33,547 nucleotides of DNA from SFHK01 sp045538305 (GTDB lineage Bacteria; Bacillota; Clostridia; Christensenellales; Aristaeellaceae). The notes below the pieces were generated by a model. That model saw only the letters and a program-made list of their open reading frames with translations, was not told where the DNA came from and did no database searches. This document shows, piece after piece, positions 12,864 through 20,665 of the stretch (the first letter of the stretch is position 1; every line of letters starts with the position of its first letter). The position numbers and the translations under genes are program-made. The DNA is taken from assembly GCA_045538305.1 (NCBI GenBank), contig JAZSRC010000050.1:1-33547 (forward strand). The letters run 5' to 3'.

Positions 12864-15215
12864 ATGAACGAAAAATATCAAAAAGTATTGGAATTTTATA
12901 AAATACTGGAACGATTAAAGGAATATGCCGTTTCCGATATGGGTAAGGAACGCGTAATGTCAATCCGTCCGTCTGGTGACGCCGATGTTGTACGCCGATT
13001 GCAGGCGCAGACGGAGGAGGCAATGACCGTTATTGCGTATCACGGCGGGAATCCCATGGCGTCGTTCTCGGATGTGCGCGAGTATCTGAAGCTCGCAACC
13101 GTCGGCGCTACGCTTTCCATGAAAGCGCTGCTTTTGATTGCAGACGCGCTGCGCGCGTGCCGTGCCGTTCGCCGTGCGTTGGTGACGGACAGAGAGGATA
13201 CTCCTAATTTGACGGAGCTTGGCTCACGCATTGCGACTAACCGTATGCTGGAGGAAGAAATCGTGGGCGCGATCATTTCCGAAGAAGAAATGAGCGACCA
13301 TGCAAGTCCTGAACTTTATAATATCAGGCGGCATATGCGCGTACTGAACGACAAGGTGCGCGAAAAGCTGAATTCCTATATCCGCTCTTCAAGCATGCAG
13401 AAATATCTGATGGATTCGCTGATCACCATGAGGAACGGACGGTATGTAATACCGGTCAGAAGCGAATACCGTCAGCAGGTTCCCGGCCTTGTGCACGATC
13501 AAAGCGGAAGCGGTTCGACGCTGTTTATAGAGCCGATGGCTGTTGTTGAAGCCGGAAACGAGCTTAAAGAATGGTCGCTTAAGGAGCAAAAGGAAATTGA
13601 CAGAATTCTTAAGGATTTTTCTGCAAGAATCGCTCCGGATGCGCCCTTGATTGCCAAGAGTATTGATATTCTTTCCGATATCGATTGCATATTTGCCCGC
13701 GCGTATCTTTCGAGGGAAATGAAGGCGGTAGAGCCGAAGCTGAATGAAAACGGCAGGATTAATCTGATCCGCGCTCGCCATCCCCTGATCGATCCCGAGA
13801 AGGTGGTACCCTCCAATCTATGGCTGGGCGATGATTTTACTACCCTCGTTGTTACCGGTCCCAACACCGGCGGTAAAACGGTTACGCTGAAAACGGTGGG
13901 CTTATTAACGCTGATGGCACAGGCGGGTATGCAGATTCCTGCACAGTACGGAAGCGAGCTGGCTATTTTCTCAGAGGTATTTGCAGATATCGGTGACGAG
14001 CAGTCCATCGAGCAATCGCTTTCAACGTTTTCTTCGCATATGACGAACATTGTGTCCATAATTCAGAACGTGGACGGGAATTCGCTGGTGTTGTTTGACG
14101 AGCTTGGCGCGGGTACCGATCCTACGGAGGGCGCAGCGCTTGCCATGGCTGTACTGGAGCATCTTTTGCAAATGAAAGTGCGCACGCTTGCCACAACGCA
14201 CTACAGCGAACTGAAAGCGTTTGCGCTCAGCACGAAGGGTGTTGAGAATGCGTCGGTGGAGTTTGATGTAGAAACCCTGAGACCCACATACCGCCTTTCC
14301 ATCGGCGTACCCGGTAAATCCAACGCGTTTGAGATTTCAAGGAAACTGGGACTTCCGGACTTTTTGATTCAGAATGCCAGCGAAAGGCTGACCCGCGATC
14401 AGATTCGCTTTGAAGATGTAATCGCCAATGCCGAATACCATCGTCAGATTGCGGAAAAGGAGCGTAAGCTCGCTGAAGAAGCGCATGCCGAAACGCAGAA
14501 AATCCGTAATGAAGCCGAAAAAGCGAGACGCGATTATGAACAGCAGCGCGAGAACATGATCAGAAAGGCCAAGGATGACGCCAAGAGGGTGCTCCAGAAG
14601 GCGCAGCGTGAAGCGGAAACAATAATTGCCGATCTCAAAAAGGCAAAAAGTACGCAGGTATACAAGGAACACGAGCTGCATGGCATGCGGTCTAGGCTGC
14701 AGGGCGGTATTGACGAATTGGCCGATGTTATCAAGCCCAAAGAGCCCGAGGGCGAAGCGCCCAAAACGGTTAAGCCGGGCGATCAGGTGGAGCTTACCCA
14801 TATCGGAACAAGGGCAACGGTGCTCACCGCGCCCGATTCCAAGGGTGAATGTACCGTGCAGGCGGGCGCGATGAAGATGAAGGTGAATATTTCGCTTATG
14901 CGCCTTGCGCCGCCTGAGCCGGAAAAGAAAAAACCGAAGGTTACATCAACCGTTTCCGTAGCGCCTAAACGCGGAAGCATGGAGTGCGATGTACGCGGTA
15001 TGACGGTCGAGGAAGCATTGGTGCAGGTAGATCTGTTCCTGGACGGAGCGCAGATGAATTCTCTAAAGAATGTTTCGATCATTCACGGCAAGGGTACGGG
15101 CGCTTTGAGAGCTGGCATACACAGCCATCTGAAGCGGCATCCCTCCATATCTGAATTCCGGCTTGGCAGATACGGAGAAGGCGAAGACGGCGTAACGATC
15201 GTTACTATGAAGTAA
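12864..15215 (+). CDS. mutS2: endonuclease/ribosome-splitting ATPase MutS2
   Basis: ATG at 12864 has an AAGGA site 8 nt upstream and gives 783 residues; an ATG at 12846 overlapping the previous stop is a weaker choice. The protein has the MutS core and clamp, a Walker A motif GPNTGGKT (about 331-338), Walker B LVLFDELGAGTDPTEG, a long charged coiled coil (about 520-600) and a C-terminal Smr domain (about 706-783, ECDVRGMTVEEAL then IIHGKGTGALR). This layout is specific for MutS2 rather than mismatch-repair MutS. In Firmicutes it is linked to suppression of recombination and to splitting of collided ribosomes. It is co-transcribed with the U32 gene, which fits an RNA/ribosome theme. Confidence 0.96.
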   Translation: MNEKYQKVLEFYKILERLKEYAVSDMGKERVMSIRPSGDADVVRRLQAQTEEAMTVIAYHGGNPMASFSDVREYLKLATVGATLSMKALLLIADALRACRAVRRALVTDREDTPNLTELGSRIATNRMLEEEIVGAIISEEEMSDHASPELYNIRRHMRVLNDKVREKLNSYIRSSSMQKYLMDSLITMRNGRYVIPVRSEYRQQVPGLVHDQSGSGSTLFIEPMAVVEAGNELKEWSLKEQKEIDRILKDFSARIAPDAPLIAKSIDILSDIDCIFARAYLSREMKAVEPKLNENGRINLIRARHPLIDPEKVVPSNLWLGDDFTTLVVTGPNTGGKTVTLKTVGLLTLMAQAGMQIPAQYGSELAIFSEVFADIGDEQSIEQSLSTFSSHMTNIVSIIQNVDGNSLVLFDELGAGTDPTEGAALAMAVLEHLLQMKVRTLATTHYSELKAFALSTKGVENASVEFDVETLRPTYRLSIGVPGKSNAFEISRKLGLPDFLIQNASERLTRDQIRFEDVIANAEYHRQIAEKERKLAEEAHAETQKIRNEAEKARRDYEQQRENMIRKAKDDAKRVLQKAQREAETIIADLKKAKSTQVYKEHELHGMRSRLQGGIDELADVIKPKEPEGEAPKTVKPGDQVELTHIGTRATVLTAPDSKGECTVQAGAMKMKVNISLMRLAPPEPEKKKPKVTSTVSVAPKRGSMECDVRGMTVEEALVQVDLFLDGAQMNSLKNVSIIHGKGTGALRAGIHSHLKRHPSISEFRLGRYGEGEDGVTIVTMK

Positions 15216-15240
15216 AAATACTGGAAATGAGGACTATGGT

Positions 15241-16341
15241 ATGAAAAAGCTTTTGGCGATCATTCTAATCCTTGCGTGTATATGTCCGTGCGCGGCAGCT
15301 TTGGCTGAAAAAGTAACGTATGCTGCGGTATTTTCAAGCGACAATCCTCTCCCAGAGATTTATGAAAAAGTATCGCCCTCCGTTGTCGTTGTCGCATGCA
15401 CGACCACTGTATGGGATTCGAAGACCGGGCATGTCGAGACGCTGGATGAGGGCGGCGGAAGCGCTGTATATATTGATGAGCGCGGCTACTTTCTGACCAA
15501 CCATCATGTGATCGAAGAAGCCGACGAAGTCGAAATTCGTCTGGAGGACGGTACGGCTTACCCGGCTGAAATCGTTGGCTTTGACGAGGCTACAGATGTT
15601 GCAGTTTTAAAGATTGATGAAAAGTTTGACGCCAAACCTGTTTCCATCGGGAAATCCGGCGACCTTCGGGTAGGCGAACTGATCGTTGTTATCGGTACGC
15701 CGGTTAGCGAAGAAGGCATGTACAATACGCTGACAGCAGGTATTGTATCCGGCCTTAACCGAAACGACGCCGACCCGGAATCCTCCCGCGCGGTGGATCT
15801 GATCCAGATTGACGCGGCTGTCAACCCCGGCAATTCAGGCGGCGCGCTTTTGAATGCCAAGGGTGAACTTGTGGGCATTCCCTTTATGAAATACATGGGT
15901 TATTACTACAAGGATGTCAAGGACGAGGAATTCGTGGTGTACGAAGGATTGTCCTTTGCCATTCCGATGGATGTTGCTTGGCCAATTGCGCAGGCGATTA
16001 TTCAAAACGGCGTTTACAATCGCCCGCGCTTCGGCGTTTCGGTTGTAGACATTGAGGGCCCCGAAGAGCCGCTTAAGAACTATCCGCCGGCCGGCCTTCA
16101 GGTGGTTGAGGTGGAGAAGAACGGAAGCGGCGCGCGCGCGGGCTTGCGTGCCAATGACGTAATCACACACGTAAACGGCGAACGTATTTATACCTTCCGC
16201 GAGTATACGAAGATCATTGATAAGCTCCCAGCAGGCCAGGCTTTTGACATTACGATTGCCAGATATGACAACGAAAAAGGTGAGAAGCTTAAAAGATTTG
16301 AGGTTCTTACGCTTTCGGTTGTGCTTGAAATGATCGACTGA
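15241..16341 (+). CDS. secreted HtrA/DegP-like serine protease with PDZ domain
   Basis: The 366-aa protein has a signal peptide (MKKLLAIILILACICPC, likely cleaved after the ALA stretch near residue 22) and no later membrane helix, so it should act outside the membrane. A trypsin-like domain (about 35-265) shows the triad His89 (NHHV), Asp119 (ATDVAVLK) and Ser199 (NPGNSGGALL). One PDZ domain follows (about 270-360, GLRANDVITHVNGERIY). HtrA enzymes degrade or hold misfolded exported proteins. A cysteine near the signal-peptide end could suggest a lipoprotein, but no clear lipobox is seen. It lies 25 bp after mutS2 and 8 bp before the Nudix gene. Confidence 0.93.
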   Translation: MKKLLAIILILACICPCAAALAEKVTYAAVFSSDNPLPEIYEKVSPSVVVVACTTTVWDSKTGHVETLDEGGGSAVYIDERGYFLTNHHVIEEADEVEIRLEDGTAYPAEIVGFDEATDVAVLKIDEKFDAKPVSIGKSGDLRVGELIVVIGTPVSEEGMYNTLTAGIVSGLNRNDADPESSRAVDLIQIDAAVNPGNSGGALLNAKGELVGIPFMKYMGYYYKDVKDEEFVVYEGLSFAIPMDVAWPIAQAIIQNGVYNRPRFGVSVVDIEGPEEPLKNYPPAGLQVVEVEKNGSGARAGLRANDVITHVNGERIYTFREYTKIIDKLPAGQAFDITIARYDNEKGEKLKRFEVLTLSVVLEMID

Positions 16342-16349
16342 GGTGGCGT

Positions 16350-16766
16350 ATGAACCCGACAGTAGTGGTTGCGGCTGTGCTGGTAAAGGATGGAAGGCTG
16401 CTTGTTGCCCAAAGAAAGCCGGACGCCAGCCAGGCGCTGAAATGGGAGTTTCCGGGCGGAAAGATTGAACCGGGCGAAACGCCGGAGGCCGCGCTTTCCC
16501 GTGAATTGTTGGAGGAATTGGGCATTGTTACCGAAACCGGACGCATTTATGATGCAAAGCTGCATGCCTATCCGGAAAAAACGGTGTTGATACTGTTTTA
16601 CAAAACCCGCCTGATAGCGGGTGAAGCGCATGCTTTGGATGCAAACGCTTTTCGATGGGTTACCGCCGAAGAACTTCATCAACTGGATTTTGCTGATGCG
16701 GATGCGGATACGGCTATGCGCCTTGCAATATCCGGTTTTGCCTCCGACGAGCCTGCATTTCCGTAG
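16350..16766 (+). CDS. mutT: MutT-like Nudix hydrolase
   Basis: This 138-aa protein has a complete Nudix box (about 35-57: GGKIEPGETPEAALSRELLE then ELG) and the MutT-type opening VVVAAVLVKDGRLLVAQRKP. It is probably an (8-oxo)-dGTP diphosphatase or a CTP-pyrophosphatase that cleans oxidised or damaged nucleotides. ATG 16350 follows the HtrA stop by 8 bp with a GAGGTGG site overlapping that stop, so translation is coupled. It is the last gene of the run that begins at 10525. The exact nucleotide substrate is uncertain, since MutT and its paralogues differ little in sequence. Confidence 0.88.
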   Translation: MNPTVVVAAVLVKDGRLLVAQRKPDASQALKWEFPGGKIEPGETPEAALSRELLEELGIVTETGRIYDAKLHAYPEKTVLILFYKTRLIAGEAHALDANAFRWVTAEELHQLDFADADADTAMRLAISGFASDEPAFP

Positions 16767-16826
16767 GAATCAGACGGAGATTTTGACAAATCAGCGCTCA
16801 TTTTGTACGTTTTGCAGCGTATGTAT

Positions 16827-16854
16827 TTGAAACGCCAATAAACTATGCTATACT
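16827..16854 (+). promoter_or_regulatory. promoter of nfeD-floA operon
   Basis: TTGAAA (16827-16832) and TATACT (16849-16854) with a 16-bp spacer precede the nfeD ribosome site. Confidence 0.65.
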
Positions 16855-16881
16855 TAAGAAAATGCATCGGAGGAATTGGCT

Positions 16882-17355
16882 ATGACAGAGGTATTAGGGT
16901 TTATATTGATGGTAATCGGTTTTGCACTTCTGATACTGGAAATATATCTGCCTGGATTTGGTCTTCCGGGAATTTCCGGTACGATTATGATGATTGTCGG
17001 AATCGTTCTGGTTGCGGAGACGTTTCTTCAGGGGCTCCTGATTACGCTGATCGTCGTGGTGCTTTTGTGCGTTGCGTTTTCAATTGTCATGCGAACAGCG
17101 TCAAAGGGGAAGTTTTTGAATTCCAAGCTGGTGTTAAACAGCGTGGCAACCAAGCATAAGGATGAAAATCCGCTGGACTTTTATCTGAACCAGGAGGGCG
17201 TTGCCGCAACGCCGCTGAACCCGGTCGGAAGCGGAGATTTTGCGGGCGTTAAGCTTAACGTTTTGTCGGACGGGGAGTTTATTGAAGCCGGAGAAAAAAT
17301 CCGCGTGGTAAAGATTCAGGGAAAGAAGCTGCTTGTTCGCAGAATTCAGGGTTAA
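16882..17355 (+). CDS. NfeD-family membrane protein
   Basis: ATG at 16882 is 8 nt after CGGAGG; a TTG two codons earlier is too close to that site. The 157-aa protein has three or four hydrophobic helices (about 1-75) followed by a cytoplasmic OB-fold domain (about 85-157) ending in KIRVVKIQGKKLLVRRIQG, the usual NfeD C-terminal barrel. The LEIYLPGFGLPGISG loop between helices is typical. Short NfeD proteins are encoded next to SPFH proteins and help organise membrane microdomains. floA follows after 52 bp, as expected. Confidence 0.9.
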   Translation: MTEVLGFILMVIGFALLILEIYLPGFGLPGISGTIMMIVGIVLVAETFLQGLLITLIVVVLLCVAFSIVMRTASKGKFLNSKLVLNSVATKHKDENPLDFYLNQEGVAATPLNPVGSGDFAGVKLNVLSDGEFIEAGEKIRVVKIQGKKLLVRRIQG

Positions 17356-17407
17356 ACGTAATACAATCAATAATAATCAATAATATATTATGGGGGGAGC
17401 GTTTTCT

Positions 17408-18439
17408 ATGTTGGATATCGGAGCAATGGGTCTTACAGTTTCCATCCTTATCATCGTTGCGGTAATTTTCATCATTTTCTTCTTTGCAAGGTTCTTCCCG
17501 ATCGGGCTTTGGATCTCTGCACTTGCATCCGGCGTTCACGTCAAGATTTCCATTCTGATCGGTATGCGTTTTCGCCGCATTACGCCTGGTGACATCGTTC
17601 GTCCTCTGATTAAAGCAACCAAAGCCGGACTTGACATCAATATCAATGAAATGGAAGCGCACCTGCTTGCGGGCGGCAGATTGAATCTGGTTATCGACGC
17701 GCTGATCGCAGCGCAGGCAGCCAACATTGATCTTTCCTTTGAAAACTGCCGCGCCATCGACCTTGCCGGCCGCAACGTGTTGGAAGCCGTGAAAACGTCT
17801 GTAAACCCGAAGGTTATCGAAACCCCGGTTGTCGCGGCTGTTGCCAAGGATGGCATTGAGCTTCGCGCCAAGGCACGCGTTACCGTTCGTACCAATCTGG
17901 ATCAGCTGGTCGGCGGCGCGGGTGAGGAAACCATTCAGGCGCGAGTCGGCGAAGGTATTGTTACCACCATCGGTTCCTCTGCCACGCATAAGGAGGTCCT
18001 GGAGAATCCCGACCGAATCAGCAAGACCGTGTTGTCAAAGGGCCTTGATTCCGGAACCGCGTATGAGATTCTGTCTATCGACATTGCCGATGTGGATGTA
18101 GGAAGAAACGTAGGCGCTCAGCTTCAGATGGATCAGGCGGAGGCGGATCGTCGTATTGCACAGGCGAAGGCGGAAGAACGGCGCGCAATGGCTGTTGCTA
18201 AGGAACAGGAAAACATTGCCGCTGTACAGGAAATGCGCGCACGCGTAGTAGAGGCGGAGGCAGAGGTTCCGCGTGCTATGGCTGAAGCGCTTAGAACCGG
18301 CAAAATGGGCGTTATGGATTACTATCGGATGCAGAACGTAATCTCTGATACCAGAATGCGCGAAGCAATTGCTGATGGCGGCATTGCGGAGGATTCGGGC
18401 GACGACGCTATGGGAACGGATAAAGCGCAGAAAAAATAA
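17408..18439 (+). CDS. floA: flotillin-like protein FloA
   Basis: ATG at 17408 lies about 8 nt after GGGGGGAG; an ATG at 17390 is inside the leader. The 343-aa protein has an N-terminal membrane hairpin (about 8-40) and the SPFH core with the FloA-specific opening FFARFFPIGLWISA and GVHVKISILIGMRFRR. A long alanine/glutamate-rich coiled coil follows (about 240-300: QAEADRRIAQAKAEERRAMA). FloA scaffolds liquid-ordered membrane domains that gather kinases, secretion and wall proteins. It follows nfeD and is followed by a small membrane-anchored protein in the same operon. Confidence 0.95.
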   Translation: MLDIGAMGLTVSILIIVAVIFIIFFFARFFPIGLWISALASGVHVKISILIGMRFRRITPGDIVRPLIKATKAGLDININEMEAHLLAGGRLNLVIDALIAAQAANIDLSFENCRAIDLAGRNVLEAVKTSVNPKVIETPVVAAVAKDGIELRAKARVTVRTNLDQLVGGAGEETIQARVGEGIVTTIGSSATHKEVLENPDRISKTVLSKGLDSGTAYEILSIDIADVDVGRNVGAQLQMDQAEADRRIAQAKAEERRAMAVAKEQENIAAVQEMRARVVEAEAEVPRAMAEALRTGKMGVMDYYRMQNVISDTRMREAIADGGIAEDSGDDAMGTDKAQKK

Positions 18440-18478
18440 TCTCAACCATCATATTATGGTGAAAAAGGGGGGAGACGC

Positions 18479-18823
18479 GTGGAAGGCGCAATATCGGTTA
18501 TATTTGTATTGATTGCCGTTTTCAGTTCGCTTATAAGGGCGGCAAACAGAAAAAATGCGCAGAAGACGGCAAATACCGCGCCCCGGCCAACAGGATGGAA
18601 TCATGAAGAGAAACTGGCTCCAACGGAAACGGCTGCGGTTAAGCCTTCCGCATTGCGAACGGGAAAAGAGCCGATAAATCAGTATTCGGGCGTGCGTTCA
18701 GAGCCTTCTGCAATGAAGAGCGCTCTTCGTTCAAAAAGCAAACTGGATGCCCGTGATTTAAGACGCGCTGTGATCTTGTCAGAAGTTCTCTCAAAACCGA
18801 TATCAATTCGAAATGAAGAATGA
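18479..18823 (+). CDS. small N-anchored protein downstream of floA (114 aa)
   Basis: I do not recognise this protein. GTG at 18479 has a strong GGGGGGAG site. It has one N-terminal hydrophobic helix (AISVIFVLIAVFSSLIRAA), then a polar, probably disordered and basic tail of about 90 residues (rich in K, R, N, A) ending in a short helix-prone part (DARDLRRAVILSEVLSKP). The topology fits a tail inside the cytoplasm. Its place 40 bp after floA in the nfeD-floA operon suggests a link with membrane microdomains. That is only inference from position. Confidence 0.7.
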   Translation: MEGAISVIFVLIAVFSSLIRAANRKNAQKTANTAPRPTGWNHEEKLAPTETAAVKPSALRTGKEPINQYSGVRSEPSAMKSALRSKSKLDARDLRRAVILSEVLSKPISIRNEE

Positions 18824-18835
18824 CCAATACCGTAT

Positions 18836-18860
18836 CCCGGCAGTCAGCACTGCCGGGTTT
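18836..18860 (+). terminator. hairpin after the floA operon
   Basis: CCCGGCAGT (18836-18844) and ACTGCCGGG (18849-18857) form a perfect 9-bp stem with a CAGC loop, but only TTT follows. It may end the floA operon or act as an attenuator ahead of the response-regulator gene, whose ribosome site begins within 10 bp. Confidence 0.6.
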
Positions 18861-18881
18861 GGTATAGGAGGAGGGTAAACT

Positions 18882-19631
18882 GTGAACGGTATCCGCGTGC
18901 TGATTGCCGATGACGACATCGGAATGCGCCTGGTGATGCGAAAATACATAGACAAGGCAGGCGGTTATGAAATTATTGGCGAAGCTTGCGATGGACGCGA
19001 GCTGATTGAAATGAATGAAAAACTGCATCCGCAAGTGATCATTCTGGATGTGGAAATGCCGGTGCTGACGGGTGTGGAATGCGCAAAGCTGATTCAGGAT
19101 ATGAATCCGAAAACCATACTGATATTTGCAACGGCGCATGAAAAGTATATGGGCGATGCATTTGAAGTATATGCGTTTGATTATCTTTTGAAGCCCTTTA
19201 AATCGGATCGCGTTATGAAAACGCTCGCAATGGTCAGGCAAAGGCTGGGCGCTGTGGAATCCGCTGCAATACAGTCGGTGCCGAATGTTCAACCCCGTTC
19301 ACCCAGAAAGCTTATGCTCAGGCATAGAGACGGAGTAAGCCTGGTGGATATGGAGGACATATTGCTTGTGCAAAGAGAGGAGCGCTCTACTGTAATTTAC
19401 ATATCGGGCGGAGAGAGATTGGTAACCAGTGAATCGCTGTCTGAAATAGATGAACGACTTCCGGACGACATGTTTTTTAGAACCCATAAATCCTATGTGG
19501 TGGGCCTGAATCACATTGTCTCCATAACGCCTTATGGAAGATGGACCCATATCATACAGCTCCGCGGCACCGATCGGGATGCTCTGATTACTTCAGAACG
19601 TCTGGAAGAACTGCAAAAAATGTTTGCATAG
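18882..19631 (+). CDS. LytTR-family response regulator
   Basis: GTG at 18882 has a GGAGGAGGG site. The 249-aa protein has an intact receiver domain (about 1-125) with VLIADDD acidic pocket, phosphoacceptor Asp in VIILDVEMPV (about residue 55) and LLKPF lysine. A LytTR DNA-binding domain follows (about 145-249: VDMEDILLVQREERSTVIYI, FFRTHKSYVVGLNHI). Such regulators bind paired direct repeats and are usually driven by a membrane histidine kinase with an HPK10 domain, often for peptide sensing or wall genes. No kinase gene is adjacent, so it is an orphan in this window. The next gene, a Spo0A-like protein with a degenerate receiver, has its own promoter. Confidence 0.93.
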   Translation: MNGIRVLIADDDIGMRLVMRKYIDKAGGYEIIGEACDGRELIEMNEKLHPQVIILDVEMPVLTGVECAKLIQDMNPKTILIFATAHEKYMGDAFEVYAFDYLLKPFKSDRVMKTLAMVRQRLGAVESAAIQSVPNVQPRSPRKLMLRHRDGVSLVDMEDILLVQREERSTVIYISGGERLVTSESLSEIDERLPDDMFFRTHKSYVVGLNHIVSITPYGRWTHIIQLRGTDRDALITSERLEELQKMFA

Positions 19632-19695
19632 AGACTTATAGCTGTAAAATTTTAAATAATATAGACTATAAGTACGCATAATTATTACGAAAGTA

Positions 19696-19724
19696 TTTAC
19701 ATCTAAACAAAAACGTCATATAAT
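19696..19724 (+). promoter_or_regulatory. promoter of the Spo0A-like gene
   Basis: TTTACA (19696-19701) and TATAAT (19719-19724) have a 17-bp spacer. An in-frame ATG at 19723 falls inside the -10, which supports choosing the downstream start at 19777. Confidence 0.78.
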
Positions 19725-19776
19725 GATGTTAAAACATTACGCGTTCAATGATATACAGGAAAGAGGACAGACGCGA

Positions 19777-20532
19777 ATGAGAGATGTAAATCTGATGATC
19801 GGCGATGGCGATCCGGTTTCACTGAAGAGAAGCATTGATGTATTAAGCGGCATGAAAGGAATACGCGTACTGGGCGGTACTACGGATGGCGCAGAGCTGA
19901 TTGAAGCAGTCAGAAAGCGAAACGTAGATATTGTATTGACAGGGCTGATGCTCAAACGCGTAGACGGATTTGGCGTACTGGAAGCCATTGGATATATGAC
20001 GGGGCACAGACCAAAGGCGTTGGTGCTTTCCAATATCAACAGAGATGAGCTGATCAGAAGAGCATATGCTTTAGGGGCGACTTATTGCATGCTGAAACCT
20101 GCCAGCGCCGATCTGATATGCAGGAGGATTATCGATTTTGCGGATTCGGAGGAACGTTTCGAAACCGGAGAAGATAATGATCTTGAAGTCCGTATGCGCG
20201 TCAGCCGGGCGTTAGATGAAATCGGCATATCGCCGGCTTTGAAGGCAAGGAGATATCTGGAGGAAGCGGTTATTCTGTTAAGCAAGGATGAGATGCTCGG
20301 CAAGAATCTGACAGGAAGGCTGTACCCGAGAATTGCTCTAACATTCGGCGTAACGCCTGAAAGTGTAGAAAGGTCCATGCGCACAGCGATCAATTCCGCG
20401 TGGAAAGCCGGAGGATTTCTCAGATACCGTGTGACAACGGGCGATGCAACCTTTACAAGAGAAAAACCGTCTTCAGGCAGGCTCATTGAGAGCCTTGTAA
20501 AGAGGGCTGCGCAGGAGATGTATGTGAACTGA
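19777..20532 (+). CDS. Spo0A-family DNA-binding protein with degenerate receiver domain
   Basis: ATG at 19777 follows AAGAGGA. The 251-aa product has a receiver-like domain (1-120) and a Spo0A C-terminal DNA-binding domain (about 145-225: LDEIGISPALKARRYLEEA, LTGRLYPRIALTFGVTPESV, ERSMRTAINSAWK). The receiver lines up with B. subtilis Spo0A without gaps at the start. Asp10 is kept, but the position of Asp11 is Gly and the phosphoacceptor Asp56 is Gly (VLTGLMLKRVDG). The switch threonine is Ser and the lysine (LKP, about 107) is kept. It therefore cannot be phosphorylated at the usual site. It may be a phosphorylation-independent regulator, a paralogue of a normal spo0A elsewhere, or a diverged Spo0A in a non-sporulating lineage. 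It lies alone between its promoter and a weak hairpin. Confidence 0.88.
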   Translation: MRDVNLMIGDGDPVSLKRSIDVLSGMKGIRVLGGTTDGAELIEAVRKRNVDIVLTGLMLKRVDGFGVLEAIGYMTGHRPKALVLSNINRDELIRRAYALGATYCMLKPASADLICRRIIDFADSEERFETGEDNDLEVRMRVSRALDEIGISPALKARRYLEEAVILLSKDEMLGKNLTGRLYPRIALTFGVTPESVERSMRTAINSAWKAGGFLRYRVTTGDATFTREKPSSGRLIESLVKRAAQEMYVN

Positions 20533-20559
20533 CAGCACTTTGATATTCATGTTTATTGG

Positions 20560-20588
20560 CTTCAGGAAACGCACCTGAAGCTGTTCTT
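20560..20588 (+). terminator. weak hairpin after the Spo0A-like gene
   Basis: CTTCAGG (20560-20566) pairs with CCTGAAG (20574-20580), followed by CTGTTCTTT. The T tract is poor, so this is a weak call. Confidence 0.45.
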
Positions 20589-20599
20589 TATAAATGCGG

Positions 20600-20628
20600 T
20601 TGCAATATCGGCGCGATAAGGGTATACT
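20600..20628 (+). promoter_or_regulatory. promoter of the FMN-dehydrogenase/isomerase operon
   Basis: TTGCAA (20600-20605) and TATACT (20623-20628) have a 17-bp spacer and lie 38 bp ahead of the start codon at 20666. Confidence 0.75.
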
Positions 20629-20665
20629 TGTATATACAATTATTATGTGTAAGGAGATATGACAG

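Noticed and set aside
19723..19776. Longer N-terminus for the Spo0A-like protein (ATG at 19723)
   Set aside because: The codon lies inside the -10 element of a good promoter, and the shorter product aligns by residue number with Spo0A.
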